Assembly (NCBI RefSeq): GCF_000331225.1
Contig: NZ_ANFY01000017.1
Span: 170,739-234,738, forward strand
Reading direction: 5' to 3'
Source of the DNA: Sandarakinorhabdus sp. AAP62
GTDB taxonomy: Bacteria > Pseudomonadota > Alphaproteobacteria > Sphingomonadales > Sphingomonadaceae
Length of the DNA: 64,000 nucleotides
Shown: in pieces, positions 49,834 through 58,928 of the stretch
Layout of the letters: each line of letters opens with the position of its first letter
How positions within the stretch are numbered: the first letter of the stretch is position 1
Made by a program: the position numbers and the translations under genes
The notes under the pieces: model-generated
What the model was told of the DNA's origin: nothing
The model's input: the letters and a program-made list of their open reading frames with translations, nothing else
Database searches by the model: none

Positions 49834-50364
49834 ATGACTGTCCTTAATTCCGCTGCGCCGGCGCATGTTTCCCCGTTGAAGGTCACACCGGCCTCGCCGC
49901 TGTTCCTGCGTGAGGACGAGATAAGGCGCGGCATCGAACTCCTCTATTTCGGTTACACGGCGATGATCCGCGGCGCCGATGCCATTCTGGAGGCGCAGGG
50001 CCTGGGCCGTGCCCATCACCGCGCGCTGTATTTCGTGGCGCGGCGGCCAGGCCTGTCGGTGGGGGAACTGATCGGCCTGCTGGGCATCACCAAACAGTCG
50101 CTGGGCCGGGTGCTGAATGATCTTTCGGGCCGCGCCCTTGTCGAACAGAAGGTCGGCACCAGCGACCGCCGCCAGCGCCTGCTGTTCCTGACCCCATCGG
50201 GCGCGGCGCTGGAAGCCCGGCTGTTCACCGAACTGGAACGATCGATGGCCCGTGCCTATGGCGAAGCAGGGCAGCAGGCGGTCACCGGTTTCTGGGCCGT
50301 GCTGATGGGCCTGGTGCCGCCCGATGGCCGCGCCCAGGTCGAAGCGCTGCAGGGTCAGGGCTGA
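49834..50364 (+). CDS. MarR-family transcriptional regulator (PetP-like)
   Basis: A 176-residue protein. After a variable N-terminal tail comes the winged helix: AHHRALYFVARRPGLSVGEL, IGLLGITKQSLGRVLNDL (recognition helix) and LVEQKVGTSDRRQRLLFLTP (wing with D-x-R). The C-terminal helices should dimerise. The form is like PetP/LdtR regulators found beside aminotransferase genes in alphaproteobacteria. It is divergent from ilvE. Its end overlaps the convergent cytochrome gene by 10 bases. The effector is unknown. Confidence 0.88.
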   Translation: MTVLNSAAPAHVSPLKVTPASPLFLREDEIRRGIELLYFGYTAMIRGADAILEAQGLGRAHHRALYFVARRPGLSVGELIGLLGITKQSLGRVLNDLSGRALVEQKVGTSDRRQRLLFLTPSGAALEARLFTELERSMARAYGEAGQQAVTGFWAVLMGLVPPDGRAQVEALQGQG

Positions 50365-51185
50365 GGCAAGCCCTTCAGATAATCAAACAGCGCCCGGCGT
50401 TCGGCAGCGGTCATGTGGGAGAGCCGCTTGGCGCCGACACCGCCCATCAACCGCAATTTGCGGCCATCGAGCGGCACGCCGGTGGTGGTGAGCCGTTCGA
50501 ACGCCAGCCAATCATAAATCTGGATGACATCGGCCAGCGCCGGCGTCTGCCCGCCATTGCCACCCAGCCCGTGATTGTGGCATTCGGCGCAGGCCTGCCG
50601 GGTGAAATAGGGGCCCCATTGCGGCGTGCCGGGGGCCGGCGCGACGGTGGGGCCGGCATCGGTGGCGCGCACCAGCACGACATTGGGGATCAACTCGCCG
50701 GTGGCGGCGGCCCACGCCTTGAACAGCCGGTGCTTCAGCGTGACCGGTTGGGCATCCCTGGCCGCCGGCAGCGTGCGCAGATGGGCGTAGATGGCGGCAA
50801 TCTCGTTATCGGCCATGGCGGCGAACATTTCCGATGGCATCGCCCAACTGATGCTGGTGCCATCGGGGCGCAGGCCCTTGCGCACGGCGCGGGCGAAATC
50901 CTCGGGCCTCCACGCCCGCGCCCGGCGGCGCAGGTTGGGCGCGACGATGCCATAGAAATCCGCGCCGGTGAGCGCCGCGCCATGGCAGCCGCTGCAGCCA
51001 TAGACGCGGGCCAGCCGTGCCCCCAGCACGGCATCGCCGGAGCCGCCGGCCAGCGTTTCCGGCAAGGCGCCATGATCCTTGTCGAGGCTCTGCTGGCCCG
51101 CCCAGACCAGCGCACCGGCAGCGCCGGCCGCCACCAGCAGCGCCGCGCCAAACAGCCCGAGACCGGCCTTCATCAGATTGTGCAT
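50355..51185 (-). CDS. Membrane-anchored dihaem cytochrome c
   Basis: A 276-residue protein exported to the periplasm. One N-terminal helix (KAGLGLFGAALLVAAGAAGA) has no clear cleavage site, so it is probably an anchor. Two haem motifs are present: CSGCH (residues 64-68) and CAECH (199-203). Methionines in WAMPSEMF may ligate haem 1. GGAG lies 6 bases before ATG 51185. The domain pattern resembles small-subunit cytochromes that pass electrons from alcohol or aldehyde dehydrogenases, but no such partner is adjacent. Confidence 0.88.
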   Translation of the reverse strand: MHNLMKAGLGLFGAALLVAAGAAGALVWAGQQSLDKDHGALPETLAGGSGDAVLGARLARVYGCSGCHGAALTGADFYGIVAPNLRRRARAWRPEDFARAVRKGLRPDGTSISWAMPSEMFAAMADNEIAAIYAHLRTLPAARDAQPVTLKHRLFKAWAAATGELIPNVVLVRATDAGPTVAPAPGTPQWGPYFTRQACAECHNHGLGGNGGQTPALADVIQIYDWLAFERLTTTGVPLDGRKLRLMGGVGAKRLSHMTAAERRALFDYLKGLPQP

Positions 51186-51231
51186 GGCGGCTCCCCCCGA
51201 AACCCAAGCCTAGGTCAGCCGCGCGCCGCTG

Positions 51232-52011
51232 TCAGCCCAGTTCCTTCGAGCGGGCGGCGGCAGCGGCCACCACCTGTTCCATGAGCGGCGTGAGCGCCGG
51301 CATCAGCACCGAAAGGCCCGCCGCCGTGGTGCCGCCCGGCGAGGTGACGCGTTCGCGAAGGACATTGGCCGGCGTGGCACCATCCTGTGCCGCCAGCGCC
51401 GCCGCCCCAATCAGCGTCTGGCGGGCAAGACGCATGGCCATGGCGGGTTCGAGGCCTGCGGCTTCGCCAGCCGCAGCCAGCGCCTCGATAAAGTGGAACA
51501 CATAGGCCGGGCCGGAACCGGAAACGGCGGTGACGGCATCAAACTGGGCTTCATCGGAAAGCCAGATCGTCTGCCCCACCGGCTGGAACAGGGCTTCGGC
51601 GGCACCCTGCACGATATCACCATCGCGGGTGAAAAGAGCGGTGGCCCCCTGCCCTACGGCGGCCGGGGTGTTGGGCATGGCGCGCACGATGCCGGAACCG
51701 GGGAACAGCCGGGCCAGATCCTCCGTGCGCACACCGGCCATCACGGAAATGACGAGCGTGAGCGGCCCCAGCCGGCCGGCCAGCGGCAGCACCGCCTGCG
51801 CCCAAGCCTGCGGTTTCACAGCGAGCACGACGATATCGGGTTTGCCTTCTGCCGGTGGTCGAGCGGAAGCTTCAACGCCCGGCGGCAGATTGCGTGCCGC
51901 CGGATCGATCACGGCAACCGGCCCCAGCCCTTCGGCCAGCCAACGCCTGAGCAGCGCACCGCCCATGTTGCCACAGCCGATCAACCAGATCGGCGCTCCG
52001 CTTGCCATCAT
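51232..52011 (-). CDS. proC: Pyrroline-5-carboxylate reductase
   Basis: About 259 residues, reducing pyrroline-5-carboxylate to proline. The N-terminal Rossmann motif is IWLIGCGNMGGALLRRWLAE, then VVLAVKPQAWAQAVLPL, RAMPNTPAAVGQGATALF, and the dimer domain ALTAVSGSGPAYVFHFIEAL (here DAVTAVSGSG) with the late VTSPGGTTAAGL signature. GGGGGCT precedes ATG 52011; an in-frame TTG at 52020 is less likely. It lies 19 bases after the YbjN-like gene. Confidence 0.95.
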   Translation of the reverse strand: MMASGAPIWLIGCGNMGGALLRRWLAEGLGPVAVIDPAARNLPPGVEASARPPAEGKPDIVVLAVKPQAWAQAVLPLAGRLGPLTLVISVMAGVRTEDLARLFPGSGIVRAMPNTPAAVGQGATALFTRDGDIVQGAAEALFQPVGQTIWLSDEAQFDAVTAVSGSGPAYVFHFIEALAAAGEAAGLEPAMAMRLARQTLIGAAALAAQDGATPANVLRERVTSPGGTTAAGLSVLMPALTPLMEQVVAAAAARSKELG

Positions 52012-52030
52012 AGCCCCCAAATAGCCGGTG

Positions 52031-52549
52031 TCAGGCTTCGCCGGCTGTCTCGATCAGCGCGGCGGCCAGTGCTTCAACCGGGCTTTGGCCAGCCAGCAAC
52101 ACCAGCTGGAACACCGGATAATAGCGTTCAAATTCTTCCACTGCGGCATCGGTGAGGATTTCGGCCTGGGCCGGCGACAGATCGCCGCCGTCCTCGGCGT
52201 CGTCATCAGCCAGCAGCGTGGCATGCCGGAACAGGATCATGCCATCGGCCGACCAGAGTTCGAAATGGCCCATCCACAATTGTTCGTTGATCAGGCCGAT
52301 GCTTTCATACACCGCCAGCCGGCGATCGTCGGGCACCATCAGATCGGCCTGGGCAATGATCTGCAGCACCCGGTCTTCGCTGCGCCACAGGGCACGCAGC
52401 TGATAGGTGCACCAGCCGCCCTTCACCGTGGTGATGATTTCCTCATCACCCACACGTTCGGAGGCCCAGCCATTGGCATCGAACAATTGTTCGAGCAGGT
52501 CGATCGGGGCGGGTTCGCCCGTGCCATAATCAATTTCGGAAAAGCTCAT
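52031..52549 (-). CDS. YbjN-domain protein
   Basis: A 172-residue cytosolic protein. It begins MSFSEIDYGTGEPAPIDLLE and has GGWCTYQLRALWRSEDRVLQ, a stretch of YESIGLINEQLWMGHFELWS and ILFRHATLLADDDA, the alpha/beta pattern of YbjN-like proteins, which resemble type III secretion chaperones. GGGAGAGG precedes the start. The function is not defined in this family in general. Many alphaproteobacteria keep it next to proC and UbiK-type genes, as here. Confidence 0.82.
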   Translation of the reverse strand: MSFSEIDYGTGEPAPIDLLEQLFDANGWASERVGDEEIITTVKGGWCTYQLRALWRSEDRVLQIIAQADLMVPDDRRLAVYESIGLINEQLWMGHFELWSADGMILFRHATLLADDDAEDGGDLSPAQAEILTDAAVEEFERYYPVFQLVLLAGQSPVEALAAALIETAGEA

Positions 52550-52634
52550 TTCGCCTCTCCCTTACCGGCGCAGACACAGGCTGGGCAAGCCCTGCCGATT
52601 CGGCAAGAGCAAGCCTTACAAAATATTGTGGATA

Positions 52635-52928
52635 TCAGGCTTCGGCCCCACCAGATTTGCGGCTCTTCTTCGGCGCCGACTCGGCAGGCGCGATTTGCGC
52701 CTTCAATGCGGCTAGTTCGGCCTTCAGATTTTCCACTTCGGTGCGGGCGGCAACCGCCATGGCCTTTACCGCTTCAAATTCGTCGCGGCTGATCTCACCA
52801 GCGCCCACGAAATCCTTCATGCGCTCGCGCGCCACGCCGGAAAACTCGCGCGTGGCGCCGGCCAGCGTGCCCATGGCGGCCGTGGCAACCTTGGACAGGT
52901 CTTCAAAGATCTTGTTGTCGTTCTGCAT
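52635..52928 (-). CDS. ubiK: UbiK/BMFP family ubiquinone-biosynthesis accessory factor
   Basis: A 97-residue protein. MQNDNKIFEDLSKVATAAMG is followed by an amphipathic segment and then ISRDEFEAVKAMAVAARTEV with ENLKAELAALKAQI, the membrane fusogenic helix and coiled coil of BMFP/UbiK. A lysine/serine-rich tail ends it. UbiK proteins assist the Ubi complex. It lies 3 bases after the TspO-like gene and may be expressed with it. The role in ubiquinone synthesis is by family, not shown here. Confidence 0.82.
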   Translation of the reverse strand: MQNDNKIFEDLSKVATAAMGTLAGATREFSGVARERMKDFVGAGEISRDEFEAVKAMAVAARTEVENLKAELAALKAQIAPAESAPKKSRKSGGAEA

Positions 52929-52931
52929 GGT

Positions 52932-53507
52932 TCAAATTCCCATCTGCATGGCATCGGCCATGGGGTTGAGCATCATGATCGAGATGTTGAGGGCGGCGGC
53001 AAAGCACAGCCACGCACAATAAGGCAGCATCAGCCAGCCGGCGAGCCGGTTGACCCGCCAGAAGCTCCAGGTGGTCGCAATCGCCACTAGCAGCATCACC
53101 GCAATGATGCCCAGCGCCGCCGAAATCATGTGCAGCCGGAAAAATACCGGCGACCAGGTCAGATTGATGGCAAAGCCGACGGCAAACAGCCCAAGCGCCA
53201 GGCGCTTGCCCTGGACCTGCCCAGCGCCTGCCAGCTTGGTGCCCCAGACCATGGCAAAGGCAATGCCGATCAACGTGTAGAGGATCGCCCAGGCAATGCC
53301 GAACAGCGGCCCCGGCGGCTGGAACACCGGCAGGCTGAGCGACTGGTACCAGGCGTTGGTTTCGGTCGACCCGGCGATCCGCGCCACCAGCCCGCCGAGC
53401 AGCAGGATAGCCGGCACCGCCACGATGGCAGCACGCGCGAAGCTGCCGGTGGAAAACCAGGGTTCGCCAAGGGACTCTGGGGTGTCGATGGAATCGGCAG
53501 CGGTCAT
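52932..53507 (-). CDS. tspO: TspO/MBR family membrane protein
   Basis: A 191-residue protein with five membrane helices. Signature elements are SLSLPVFQPPGPLFGIAWAI, LYTLIGIAFAMVWGTK, and FAINLTWSPVFFRLHMISAA with the WSPxFF core. The N-terminal 30 residues are an extra polar segment before the first helix. TspO proteins bind porphyrins and cholesterol-like ligands and respond to oxygen in alphaproteobacteria. The gene is 3 bases upstream of ubiK. Confidence 0.92.
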   Translation of the reverse strand: MTAADSIDTPESLGEPWFSTGSFARAAIVAVPAILLLGGLVARIAGSTETNAWYQSLSLPVFQPPGPLFGIAWAILYTLIGIAFAMVWGTKLAGAGQVQGKRLALGLFAVGFAINLTWSPVFFRLHMISAALGIIAVMLLVAIATTWSFWRVNRLAGWLMLPYCAWLCFAAALNISIMMLNPMADAMQMGI

Positions 53508-53553
53508 CCACCCCGGTGTAGCCGGTTGCCCGCCCGCGCGCTACACGTGAGGC

Positions 53554-53862
53554 ATGGTGGATGATGACGCAGCGCCGATGAGCGATCGCTGCTGGCTGTG
53601 CGGGCGGGCGCTGGGCACGCAGGTGGAGTGGCACCACCCTGTCCCCAAGGCCAAGGGCGGCCGTGATCGCCGCCAAGTGCACCCGATCTGCCATGAAGCC
53701 ATCCACGCCCATTTCAGCAACAGCCAGCTCGGCCGCATGGGCGCAGACCCAGGGACACACAGGGCGGCGCTGCTGGCGGAACCCGGCGTGGCGGCGTTCG
53801 TGGCGTGGGTTGCCGGCAAGCCGCCGGATTTTCATGCGCCCACCAGGGGCAAGAAGCGCTAA
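53554..53862 (+). CDS. Small HNH-type nuclease-like protein
   Basis: A 102-residue protein from ATG 53554 (GAGG upstream). The zinc knuckle RCWLCGRAL is followed by WHHPVPKAKGG and VHPICHEAIHAHF, together a HNH-like core with two CxxC-type metal pairs and paired histidines. It ends in basic residues (TRGKKR). Many such small proteins of unknown substrate occur in bacteria. The stop overlaps the tlyA stop by 4 bases. No phage or restriction partner lies nearby. Confidence 0.75.
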   Translation: MVDDDAAPMSDRCWLCGRALGTQVEWHHPVPKAKGGRDRRQVHPICHEAIHAHFSNSQLGRMGADPGTHRAALLAEPGVAAFVAWVAGKPPDFHAPTRGKKR

Positions 53863-54608
53863 TCGGCCCGCTGGGCGCCGATCAAAAATTCGACATTGCC
53901 TTCGGGGCCGGTGATCGGGCTGGTGGTCAGGCCCTGCACGTTCCAGCCCTCCGCTTCGAGCCATGCAGCGACATCGCGGCAAACACGGTCCCGCACCTCT
54001 TCGTCGCGCACCACGCCGCCCTTGCCGACATCCTCGCGTCCGGCTTCGAACTGCGGCTTGATCAGCGCCAGCAGGCGGGCGCCGGGTCTGGCGAAGCGCA
54101 TCGGCACCGGCAGCACCTTGTCCAAGCTGATGAAGCTCGCATCGCAAACGATGATATCAATGGGTTCGGGGATATGATCGGGCGTCAGCAGACGAGCCGA
54201 AAGCTGTTCGAGCACGACGACGCGGGGATCCTGCCGCAGTTTCCACGCCAATTGGTTGGTGCCGGAATCAACGGCATAAACGCGGCTCGCGCCGCGGCTG
54301 AGCAGCACATCGGTAAACCCGCCGGTGGACGAGCCGACATCGATGGCCACAAGCTCCGCCACATCCCAGCCAAAATGCGCCAAGCCATGATCCAGCTTGA
54401 TGCCGCCACGTGACACCCAGGGATGATCGCGGCCCTTCAGCTCCAGCGGCGCATCGACAGCCAGCGTGTCGCCCGGCTTGGCGATCTTGCGATCACCTGA
54501 AAACACCAGGCCCGCCATGATCAGCGCCTGCGCGCGGGTGCGGCTTTCGACCAGTCCGCGTTCGAACAGCAGTTGATCGACGCGCGCCTTCACCCCCCTC
54601 TTCACCAC
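53859..54608 (-). CDS. tlyA: TlyA-family rRNA methyltransferase
   Basis: A 249-residue protein. An N-terminal S4 RNA-binding domain (about 8-65) has RVDQLLFERGLVESRTRAQA and LIMAGLVFSGDRKIAKPGD. The FtsJ-like methyltransferase domain follows with WVSRGGIKLDHGLAHFGWDV, VAIDVGSSTGGFTDVLLSRG and IIVCDASFISLDKVLP, plus KPQFEAGREDVGKGGVVRD. This is the TlyA architecture, known for ribosomal 2'-O methylation. The start overlaps the cupin stop by 7 bases. Confidence 0.93.
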   Translation of the reverse strand: MVKRGVKARVDQLLFERGLVESRTRAQALIMAGLVFSGDRKIAKPGDTLAVDAPLELKGRDHPWVSRGGIKLDHGLAHFGWDVAELVAIDVGSSTGGFTDVLLSRGASRVYAVDSGTNQLAWKLRQDPRVVVLEQLSARLLTPDHIPEPIDIIVCDASFISLDKVLPVPMRFARPGARLLALIKPQFEAGREDVGKGGVVRDEEVRDRVCRDVAAWLEAEGWNVQGLTTSPITGPEGNVEFLIGAQRAD

Positions 54609-54976
54609 GCCTTCTGCAGCTCCACCACCATCACTTCGATGGGTTCACTGCCCACATTGATATCCTGGTGCAACGTCTTGGGATTGGCAGGTAACCAATA
54701 GGCCTTGCCGGTTTCCCACTTCTGAATGTCGGACTGGCCGGTTTCCTCGCGGATGTCCATGGTGCCGCCCTTCAGGGCAATCAGCACGCGCGGGTGATCA
54801 TGTCGGTGCAGTGGCAACGGATTGCCCACCGCGATCACCGATTTCCACACCTTCACCTCGTCATTGGCGAACTGCGGTGTCCGCCCGGTGGGCATGGCCC
54901 CCTGCGCCACCGCCAGGCCGGCACCAAAGCCCGCCAGCACCAGCGCTGCGCCAACGCCCCATTTCTGCATCATCAT
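54602..54976 (-). CDS. Exported cupin-fold protein
   Basis: A 124-residue protein with a Sec-type leader (VGAALVLAGFGAGLAVAQG). The cupin core has PLPLHRHDHPRVLIALKGGT (histidine pair at HRHDH) and a second half with LHQDINVGSEPIEVMVVEL. GGGGAGACAG precedes three consecutive ATG codons (54976, 54973, 54970). The leader places it outside the cytoplasm. A metal or small-ligand role is possible but unassigned. It overlaps tlyA by 7 bases. Confidence 0.8.
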   Translation of the reverse strand: MMMQKWGVGAALVLAGFGAGLAVAQGAMPTGRTPQFANDEVKVWKSVIAVGNPLPLHRHDHPRVLIALKGGTMDIREETGQSDIQKWETGKAYWLPANPKTLHQDINVGSEPIEVMVVELQKAW

Positions 54977-54990
54977 CTGTCTCCCCGTCG

Positions 54991-55326
54991 TCAGAACCGG
55001 CTCGCCTTGTCCAGCGGCTCGAACGGGCCGAACCGGCACAGGCTGAACACTTCAGGCGTGAAATTGTCCCGCGCCTCGAACAGATCATTGGCGCAGGCAC
55101 GTGGGCCAGCCTCGCGGCGCACCAGGATCATGTTCGGCTTCAGGCCCGGGCAGCCATCGGGCAGCCGCGACCGGTGCCAGCGCCCGCCCGCGCGCACCAG
55201 CAGCGCGTCGGCGCTGGCCACCTTGTAGTCGAGCTGGCGGCCGACGATTAGGCAGGTCGCCGCCGGCCCCGCCGCAGGCGCGGTGAGCGGATTGGCGGCG
55301 GCCAGCAAGAACAAGACCCCAAGCAT
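54991..55326 (-). CDS. Small exported protein with conserved cysteines, DUF6491-like
   Basis: An 111-residue protein from ATG 55326. The leader [20 protein letters not shown] is followed by a mature part with four cysteines ([37 protein letters not shown]). The pattern of a leading C-x-x-x-R-Q-L-D, a GGRW turn and C-terminal CRFGPFEPL resembles DUF6491 proteins of alphaproteobacteria. The function is unknown. It is divergent from tgt and 14 bases upstream of the cupin gene. Confidence 0.7.
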   Translation of the reverse strand: MLGVLFLLAAANPLTAPAAGPAATCLIVGRQLDYKVASADALLVRAGGRWHRSRLPDGCPGLKPNMILVRREAGPRACANDLFEARDNFTPEVFSLCRFGPFEPLDKASRF

Positions 55327-55363
55327 GTTGGCCAAAGCCTGCCACAGACGCTATGCGCGGCCA

Positions 55364-56512
55364 ATGACTCGTTTTGCCTTCAGCATCCACGCCCGCGACG
55401 GCAAGGCCCGCACCGGCACGATTGCCATGCGCCGCGGCGAAATCCGCACGCCCGCCTTCATGCCGGTGGGCACGGCGGCCACGGTGAAGGCGATGCGCGC
55501 GCAGGAAGTGCGCGCGGCGGGTGCGGACATCATCCTGGGCAATACCTATCACCTGATGCTGCGGCCGACGGCGGAGCGCATCCACCGCCTCGGCGGGCTG
55601 CACAGCTTCATGGGCTGGGACCGGCCGATCCTCACCGACAGCGGCGGCTACCAGGTGATGAGCCTTTCCAGCCTGACCAAGCGCACGGAAAACGGGGTTA
55701 CCTTCGCCAGCCACCTCGACGGTAGCCGGCATCTGATGAGCCCGGAACGATCGATGGAAATCCAGCGTCTGCTGGGCAGCGATATCGTCATGGCGTTCGA
55801 TGAGCTGGTCGCCCTGCCCGCCCCGCGCGAAGTGGTGAAGGACGCCATGGACCGCTCCATGCGCTGGGCGGCGCGCAGCCGGGCGGCGTTTGACGCCGGC
55901 GGTGACCATGCGGCCGGCGCGGCGCTGTTCGGCATCCAGCAAGGCGGGCTGGATGAACGGCTGCGCGCTGAATCGGCCACGGCCCTGCGCGCAATTGGTT
56001 TCGACGGCTACGCCATCGGCGGGCTGGCGGTGGGCGAAGGCCAGCCGGCGATGTTTGGCGTGCTCGATTATGCCACGGGCCAGCTGCCGGAAGAGGCGCC
56101 GCGCTATCTGATGGGCGTGGGCAAGCCGGATGACATTGTTGGCGCGGTGGTGCGCGGCGTCGACATGTTCGATTGCGTGCTGCCCACCCGTTCTGGCCGC
56201 AACGGCCAGGCGTTCACCCACGATGGGCCCCTGAACCTGCGCAACGCCGCCCATGCCGAAGATCTGCGCCCGCTGGATGAAGATTGCCGCTGCCCGGTCT
56301 GCCACGGACCGCAGGCTGCCAGCCGCGCCTATCTCCACCATCTCATCAAGTCGGGCGAGATGCTGGGCGCCATGCTGCTGACCCAGCATAATATCGGTTT
56401 CTATCAGCAACTGATGGCCGGTCTGCGTACCGCCATTGCACAGCAGCGTCTCGGCGATTTTGCCGCAAGCTTCCTTGCTCGCTATCAGGCCAAAGGCCGA
56501 TTTGCGCAGTAA
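55364..56512 (+). CDS. tgt: Queuine tRNA-ribosyltransferase
   Basis: A 382-residue enzyme that exchanges guanine 34 for the queuosine precursor. It has [60 protein letters not shown] (catalytic Asp region), [20 protein letters not shown] and the zinc site [23 protein letters not shown] 55364 fits the family start. The 3' end runs 28 bases into the convergent FAD oxidoreductase gene. Confidence 0.96.
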   Translation: MTRFAFSIHARDGKARTGTIAMRRGEIRTPAFMPVGTAATVKAMRAQEVRAAGADIILGNTYHLMLRPTAERIHRLGGLHSFMGWDRPILTDSGGYQVMSLSSLTKRTENGVTFASHLDGSRHLMSPERSMEIQRLLGSDIVMAFDELVALPAPREVVKDAMDRSMRWAARSRAAFDAGGDHAAGAALFGIQQGGLDERLRAESATALRAIGFDGYAIGGLAVGEGQPAMFGVLDYATGQLPEEAPRYLMGVGKPDDIVGAVVRGVDMFDCVLPTRSGRNGQAFTHDGPLNLRNAAHAEDLRPLDEDCRCPVCHGPQAASRAYLHHLIKSGEMLGAMLLTQHNIGFYQQLMAGLRTAIAQQRLGDFAASFLARYQAKGRFAQ

Positions 56513-57600
56513 GGCTTTGGATCAAGCGGCGGGTTGCCGCCGAGCAGCAGCGCTGCACACAACCGGCCGGCAGCCGGCGAGGTCTGGATGCCGAAGCCGC
56601 CCTGCCCGGCGCACCAGAACAGACCATCGACGGCCGCATCAAAACCGAACACCGGCAATCGGTCCGGCGCGAAGGTGCGCAGGCCGGCCCAGCTCGATTC
56701 CAGCCGCTTCACCTGCACGGTCGTCGCCTGTTCGAACCGGTCGATCACCACGGCCAGATCCATCTCATCGGGGCGGACATCGTGCGGCACATCGGGGATC
56801 TCGTCGTGCGGCGACAGCCACAAACGTTCGCCATCCGGCTTGAAATAGAAACTGCCATCGCTGCTCATTACCGTGGGCAGATCAGCCGGTGGGGCCGGAT
56901 CAATGCGCAACACGGCCATGGTGCGCCGCAGGGGCATCAACCCCTTGCCCGCCGCACCGGCCAGCGTCGCCACGCCGTCACACCAGGCCCCGGCGGCATT
57001 GACCATGATGGGTGCACGCAAGTCACCGGCCCGCGTGCTGATCTGCCAGACACCGGCGCGGCGTTCGATGGCCGTGACTTCGGCATTGGTCACAAGCGTC
57101 GGCTTGGCGCCATCCACACCGCGCAGGAAGCCCTGATGCAAGGCGGCCACATCGATATCGTGGCAATCAGGTTCGATCAGCCCCCGGCCCCGCCATTCCG
57201 CCTTCAGCATCGGCCCGACCGGCGACGCGGCCAGCGCAGCCGCATCCAGCCAATCATAGGCAACGCCGCCTTCATCATATTCCGCCGCGACACGCTCCAG
57301 ACCGCCGGCATCGTCGGGGCCTTCGATGATCAGGCTGGGCCGGTGGTGCAGCAGTGGCGGAAAGCCGGCCGGCGGCGCGCCGAAAAAGGCCCGGCTGGCG
57401 CGGCTCAATGGCACAATGGCCGGGCCGCCATAGCTTTCGATGAAGATGGCCGCCGAACGCCCGGTGGTGTGATAACCCGGCCGCTCCTCCATCTCGATCA
57501 GGACGACGCGCAAATTGGGGGACGCTTCCAGCAGGGCCCATGCCGTGCTGGCCCCGGCGATACCGGCGCCGATGATGGCGATATCAAAATCCTGGCTCAT
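56485..57600 (-). CDS. FAD-dependent oxidoreductase (DAO/glycine oxidase type)
   Basis: A 371-residue flavoenzyme. The dinucleotide motif is [20 protein letters not shown], then [37 protein letters not shown] block follows, and the C-terminal [20 protein letters not shown] closes the FAD site. The family includes D-amino-acid and sarcosine oxidases and dye-linked dehydrogenases; the substrate is unknown. The start overlaps the hydrolase stop (ATGA), so they form an operon. The last 28 bases overlap tgt on the other strand. Confidence 0.9.
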   Translation of the reverse strand: MSQDFDIAIIGAGIAGASTAWALLEASPNLRVVLIEMEERPGYHTTGRSAAIFIESYGGPAIVPLSRASRAFFGAPPAGFPPLLHHRPSLIIEGPDDAGGLERVAAEYDEGGVAYDWLDAAALAASPVGPMLKAEWRGRGLIEPDCHDIDVAALHQGFLRGVDGAKPTLVTNAEVTAIERRAGVWQISTRAGDLRAPIMVNAAGAWCDGVATLAGAAGKGLMPLRRTMAVLRIDPAPPADLPTVMSSDGSFYFKPDGERLWLSPHDEIPDVPHDVRPDEMDLAVVIDRFEQATTVQVKRLESSWAGLRTFAPDRLPVFGFDAAVDGLFWCAGQGGFGIQTSPAAGRLCAALLLGGNPPLDPKPYCANRPLA

Positions 57601-58553
57601 GTCTGCTCTCCCAGGAAACCGCGGGCACGGGCCAGAACATTGCTGCGCATGGGTTCGGCTTCGCGCAGCAGTTCATGGCCGGCACCGGGATATTCGACGG
57701 TTTCGCCCGCCGGGATACGCGCAATGAAACGACGGGTCGCCTTGCTGTCCACCAGCCCGTCCCTTTCGGGAATCAGTGCCAGCACGGGCACGGTGATGGC
57801 CTCCGCACCGCCACGCGCCCACAACGCATCCAGGCTGGCAAAGGCATCATCGAGCCATCCCCAGGTAACGCTGCCGATCGCCAGCGATGGATATTGGCCC
57901 ACCCACCAGCTTTCGTCACGAAAACGATCGGGATCGCTGGTCAGCAGAAATTGCCGCGCGCTGCCGGCCACGCCAGGCTCGAACGGGCCGCCGCCCAGCA
58001 CATAATCTTCACCTCGCCCCCATTTCACCATCACGGCGGCAAGCCGGCGGGCGATGCCCGGTCCCAGCGGCGGCGTTGACAGCCCCAGCATGGGCGCCAG
58101 CACCACGGCCCGATCAACGCCGCCACGTGCGCAGGCCAGATGGCGCAGCAGGAAATGCCCGCCCATCGAATGCGCCATGGCCAGCACCGGGCCGCCGCTG
58201 CGTTCGGCGGTCCAGCTGATCAGTTCGCGCAGATCGTCCAACCACACGTCGAAACCGGGGGACGCGCCGTGCATCGGCGTCTTGCCCACCCGCCGCGACA
58301 GGCCCTGCCCGCGCCAATCGAAGATGGTCACCCCCCAGCCGGCATCGACCAGATCATGCAGCGTCTCGCTGTATTTCTCGGCAAAGTCGCCGCGGCCCGT
58401 CACGAACAGCAGATGGCGACGGGCCGGATCGCGCCGCACCCAATGTTCCAGCCGCACCGGCCAGCCATCGCGCAGCGGCAGGAACAGGCGTTCCCCACCG
58501 GCTGGCAGGCTGCGCCGACGCATCCACGGATCATTCTCGGGCACGATACTCAT
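57597..58553 (-). CDS. Alpha/beta hydrolase (lysophospholipase/monoglyceride lipase type)
   Basis: A 318-residue hydrolase from ATG 58553 (MSIVPENDP). The oxyanion-side motif is LLFVTGRGDFAEKYSETLHD, followed by TIFDWRGQGLSRR and the nucleophile elbow AMAHSMGGHFLLRHLA with the serine. A late acid and histidine lie in LIPERDGLVDS and EYPGAGHELLRE. This is the PldB-like pattern. It is upstream of and coupled to the FAD oxidoreductase. It is divergent from a small hypothetical gene. Confidence 0.88.
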   Translation of the reverse strand: MSIVPENDPWMRRRSLPAGGERLFLPLRDGWPVRLEHWVRRDPARRHLLFVTGRGDFAEKYSETLHDLVDAGWGVTIFDWRGQGLSRRVGKTPMHGASPGFDVWLDDLRELISWTAERSGGPVLAMAHSMGGHFLLRHLACARGGVDRAVVLAPMLGLSTPPLGPGIARRLAAVMVKWGRGEDYVLGGGPFEPGVAGSARQFLLTSDPDRFRDESWWVGQYPSLAIGSVTWGWLDDAFASLDALWARGGAEAITVPVLALIPERDGLVDSKATRRFIARIPAGETVEYPGAGHELLREAEPMRSNVLARARGFLGEQT

Positions 58554-58637
58554 GATGGCCACCGATAAAGCCAATTTGCGCTGCTTGCCAGCGCCTTGGG
58601 TTGCCAATTCAGCCGGCTGGGGCGTAGCGTGGCCATC

Positions 58638-58928
58638 ATGCACCCGGGGTTCAAACTGCTTGCTGGCCTGGCCGCCACAGTCGTGCTGGCGCGTGGCGCC
58701 TCGCTGCACCAGGGCCAGGCGATGGCCGCCAAGATGGGCCAGGCAGCCGCTATTGCCATGCAGAGACACGGCGTGGTGGATGGCCGCATCAGTTTTCGTC
58801 AGCCGTCCGGCATGGTCGCCCGCATGGCCCGCCTCTCCGGCACCGCCACCACTGCGACGCAAGCCGCGGTGATCGCCGATCTGAAACGCCATCCCGGCAT
58901 CGCCGACGCCGTTTGGGTGCCGCAATGA
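58638..58928 (+). CDS. Small hypothetical protein with N-terminal hydrophobic segment
   Basis: A 96-residue protein (ATG 58638, MHPGFKLLAGLAATVVLARG). The N-terminal helix could be a signal or anchor. The rest (HQGQAMAAKMGQAAAIAMQR, later AAVIADLKRHPGIADAVWVP) resembles the alpha-beta pattern of a BON-like or phospholipid-binding domain, weakly. I do not recognise the family. Its stop overlaps the start of a 29-residue peptide gene (ATGA), so the two are probably expressed together. Confidence 0.6.
   Translation: MHPGFKLLAGLAATVVLARGASLHQGQAMAAKMGQAAAIAMQRHGVVDGRISFRQPSGMVARMARLSGTATTATQAAVIADLKRHPGIADAVWVPQ

Noticed and set aside
53554..53862. HNH protein as part of a restriction or phage defence system
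   Set aside because: No methyltransferase, recombinase or phage gene lies nearby; its neighbours are tspO and tlyA.
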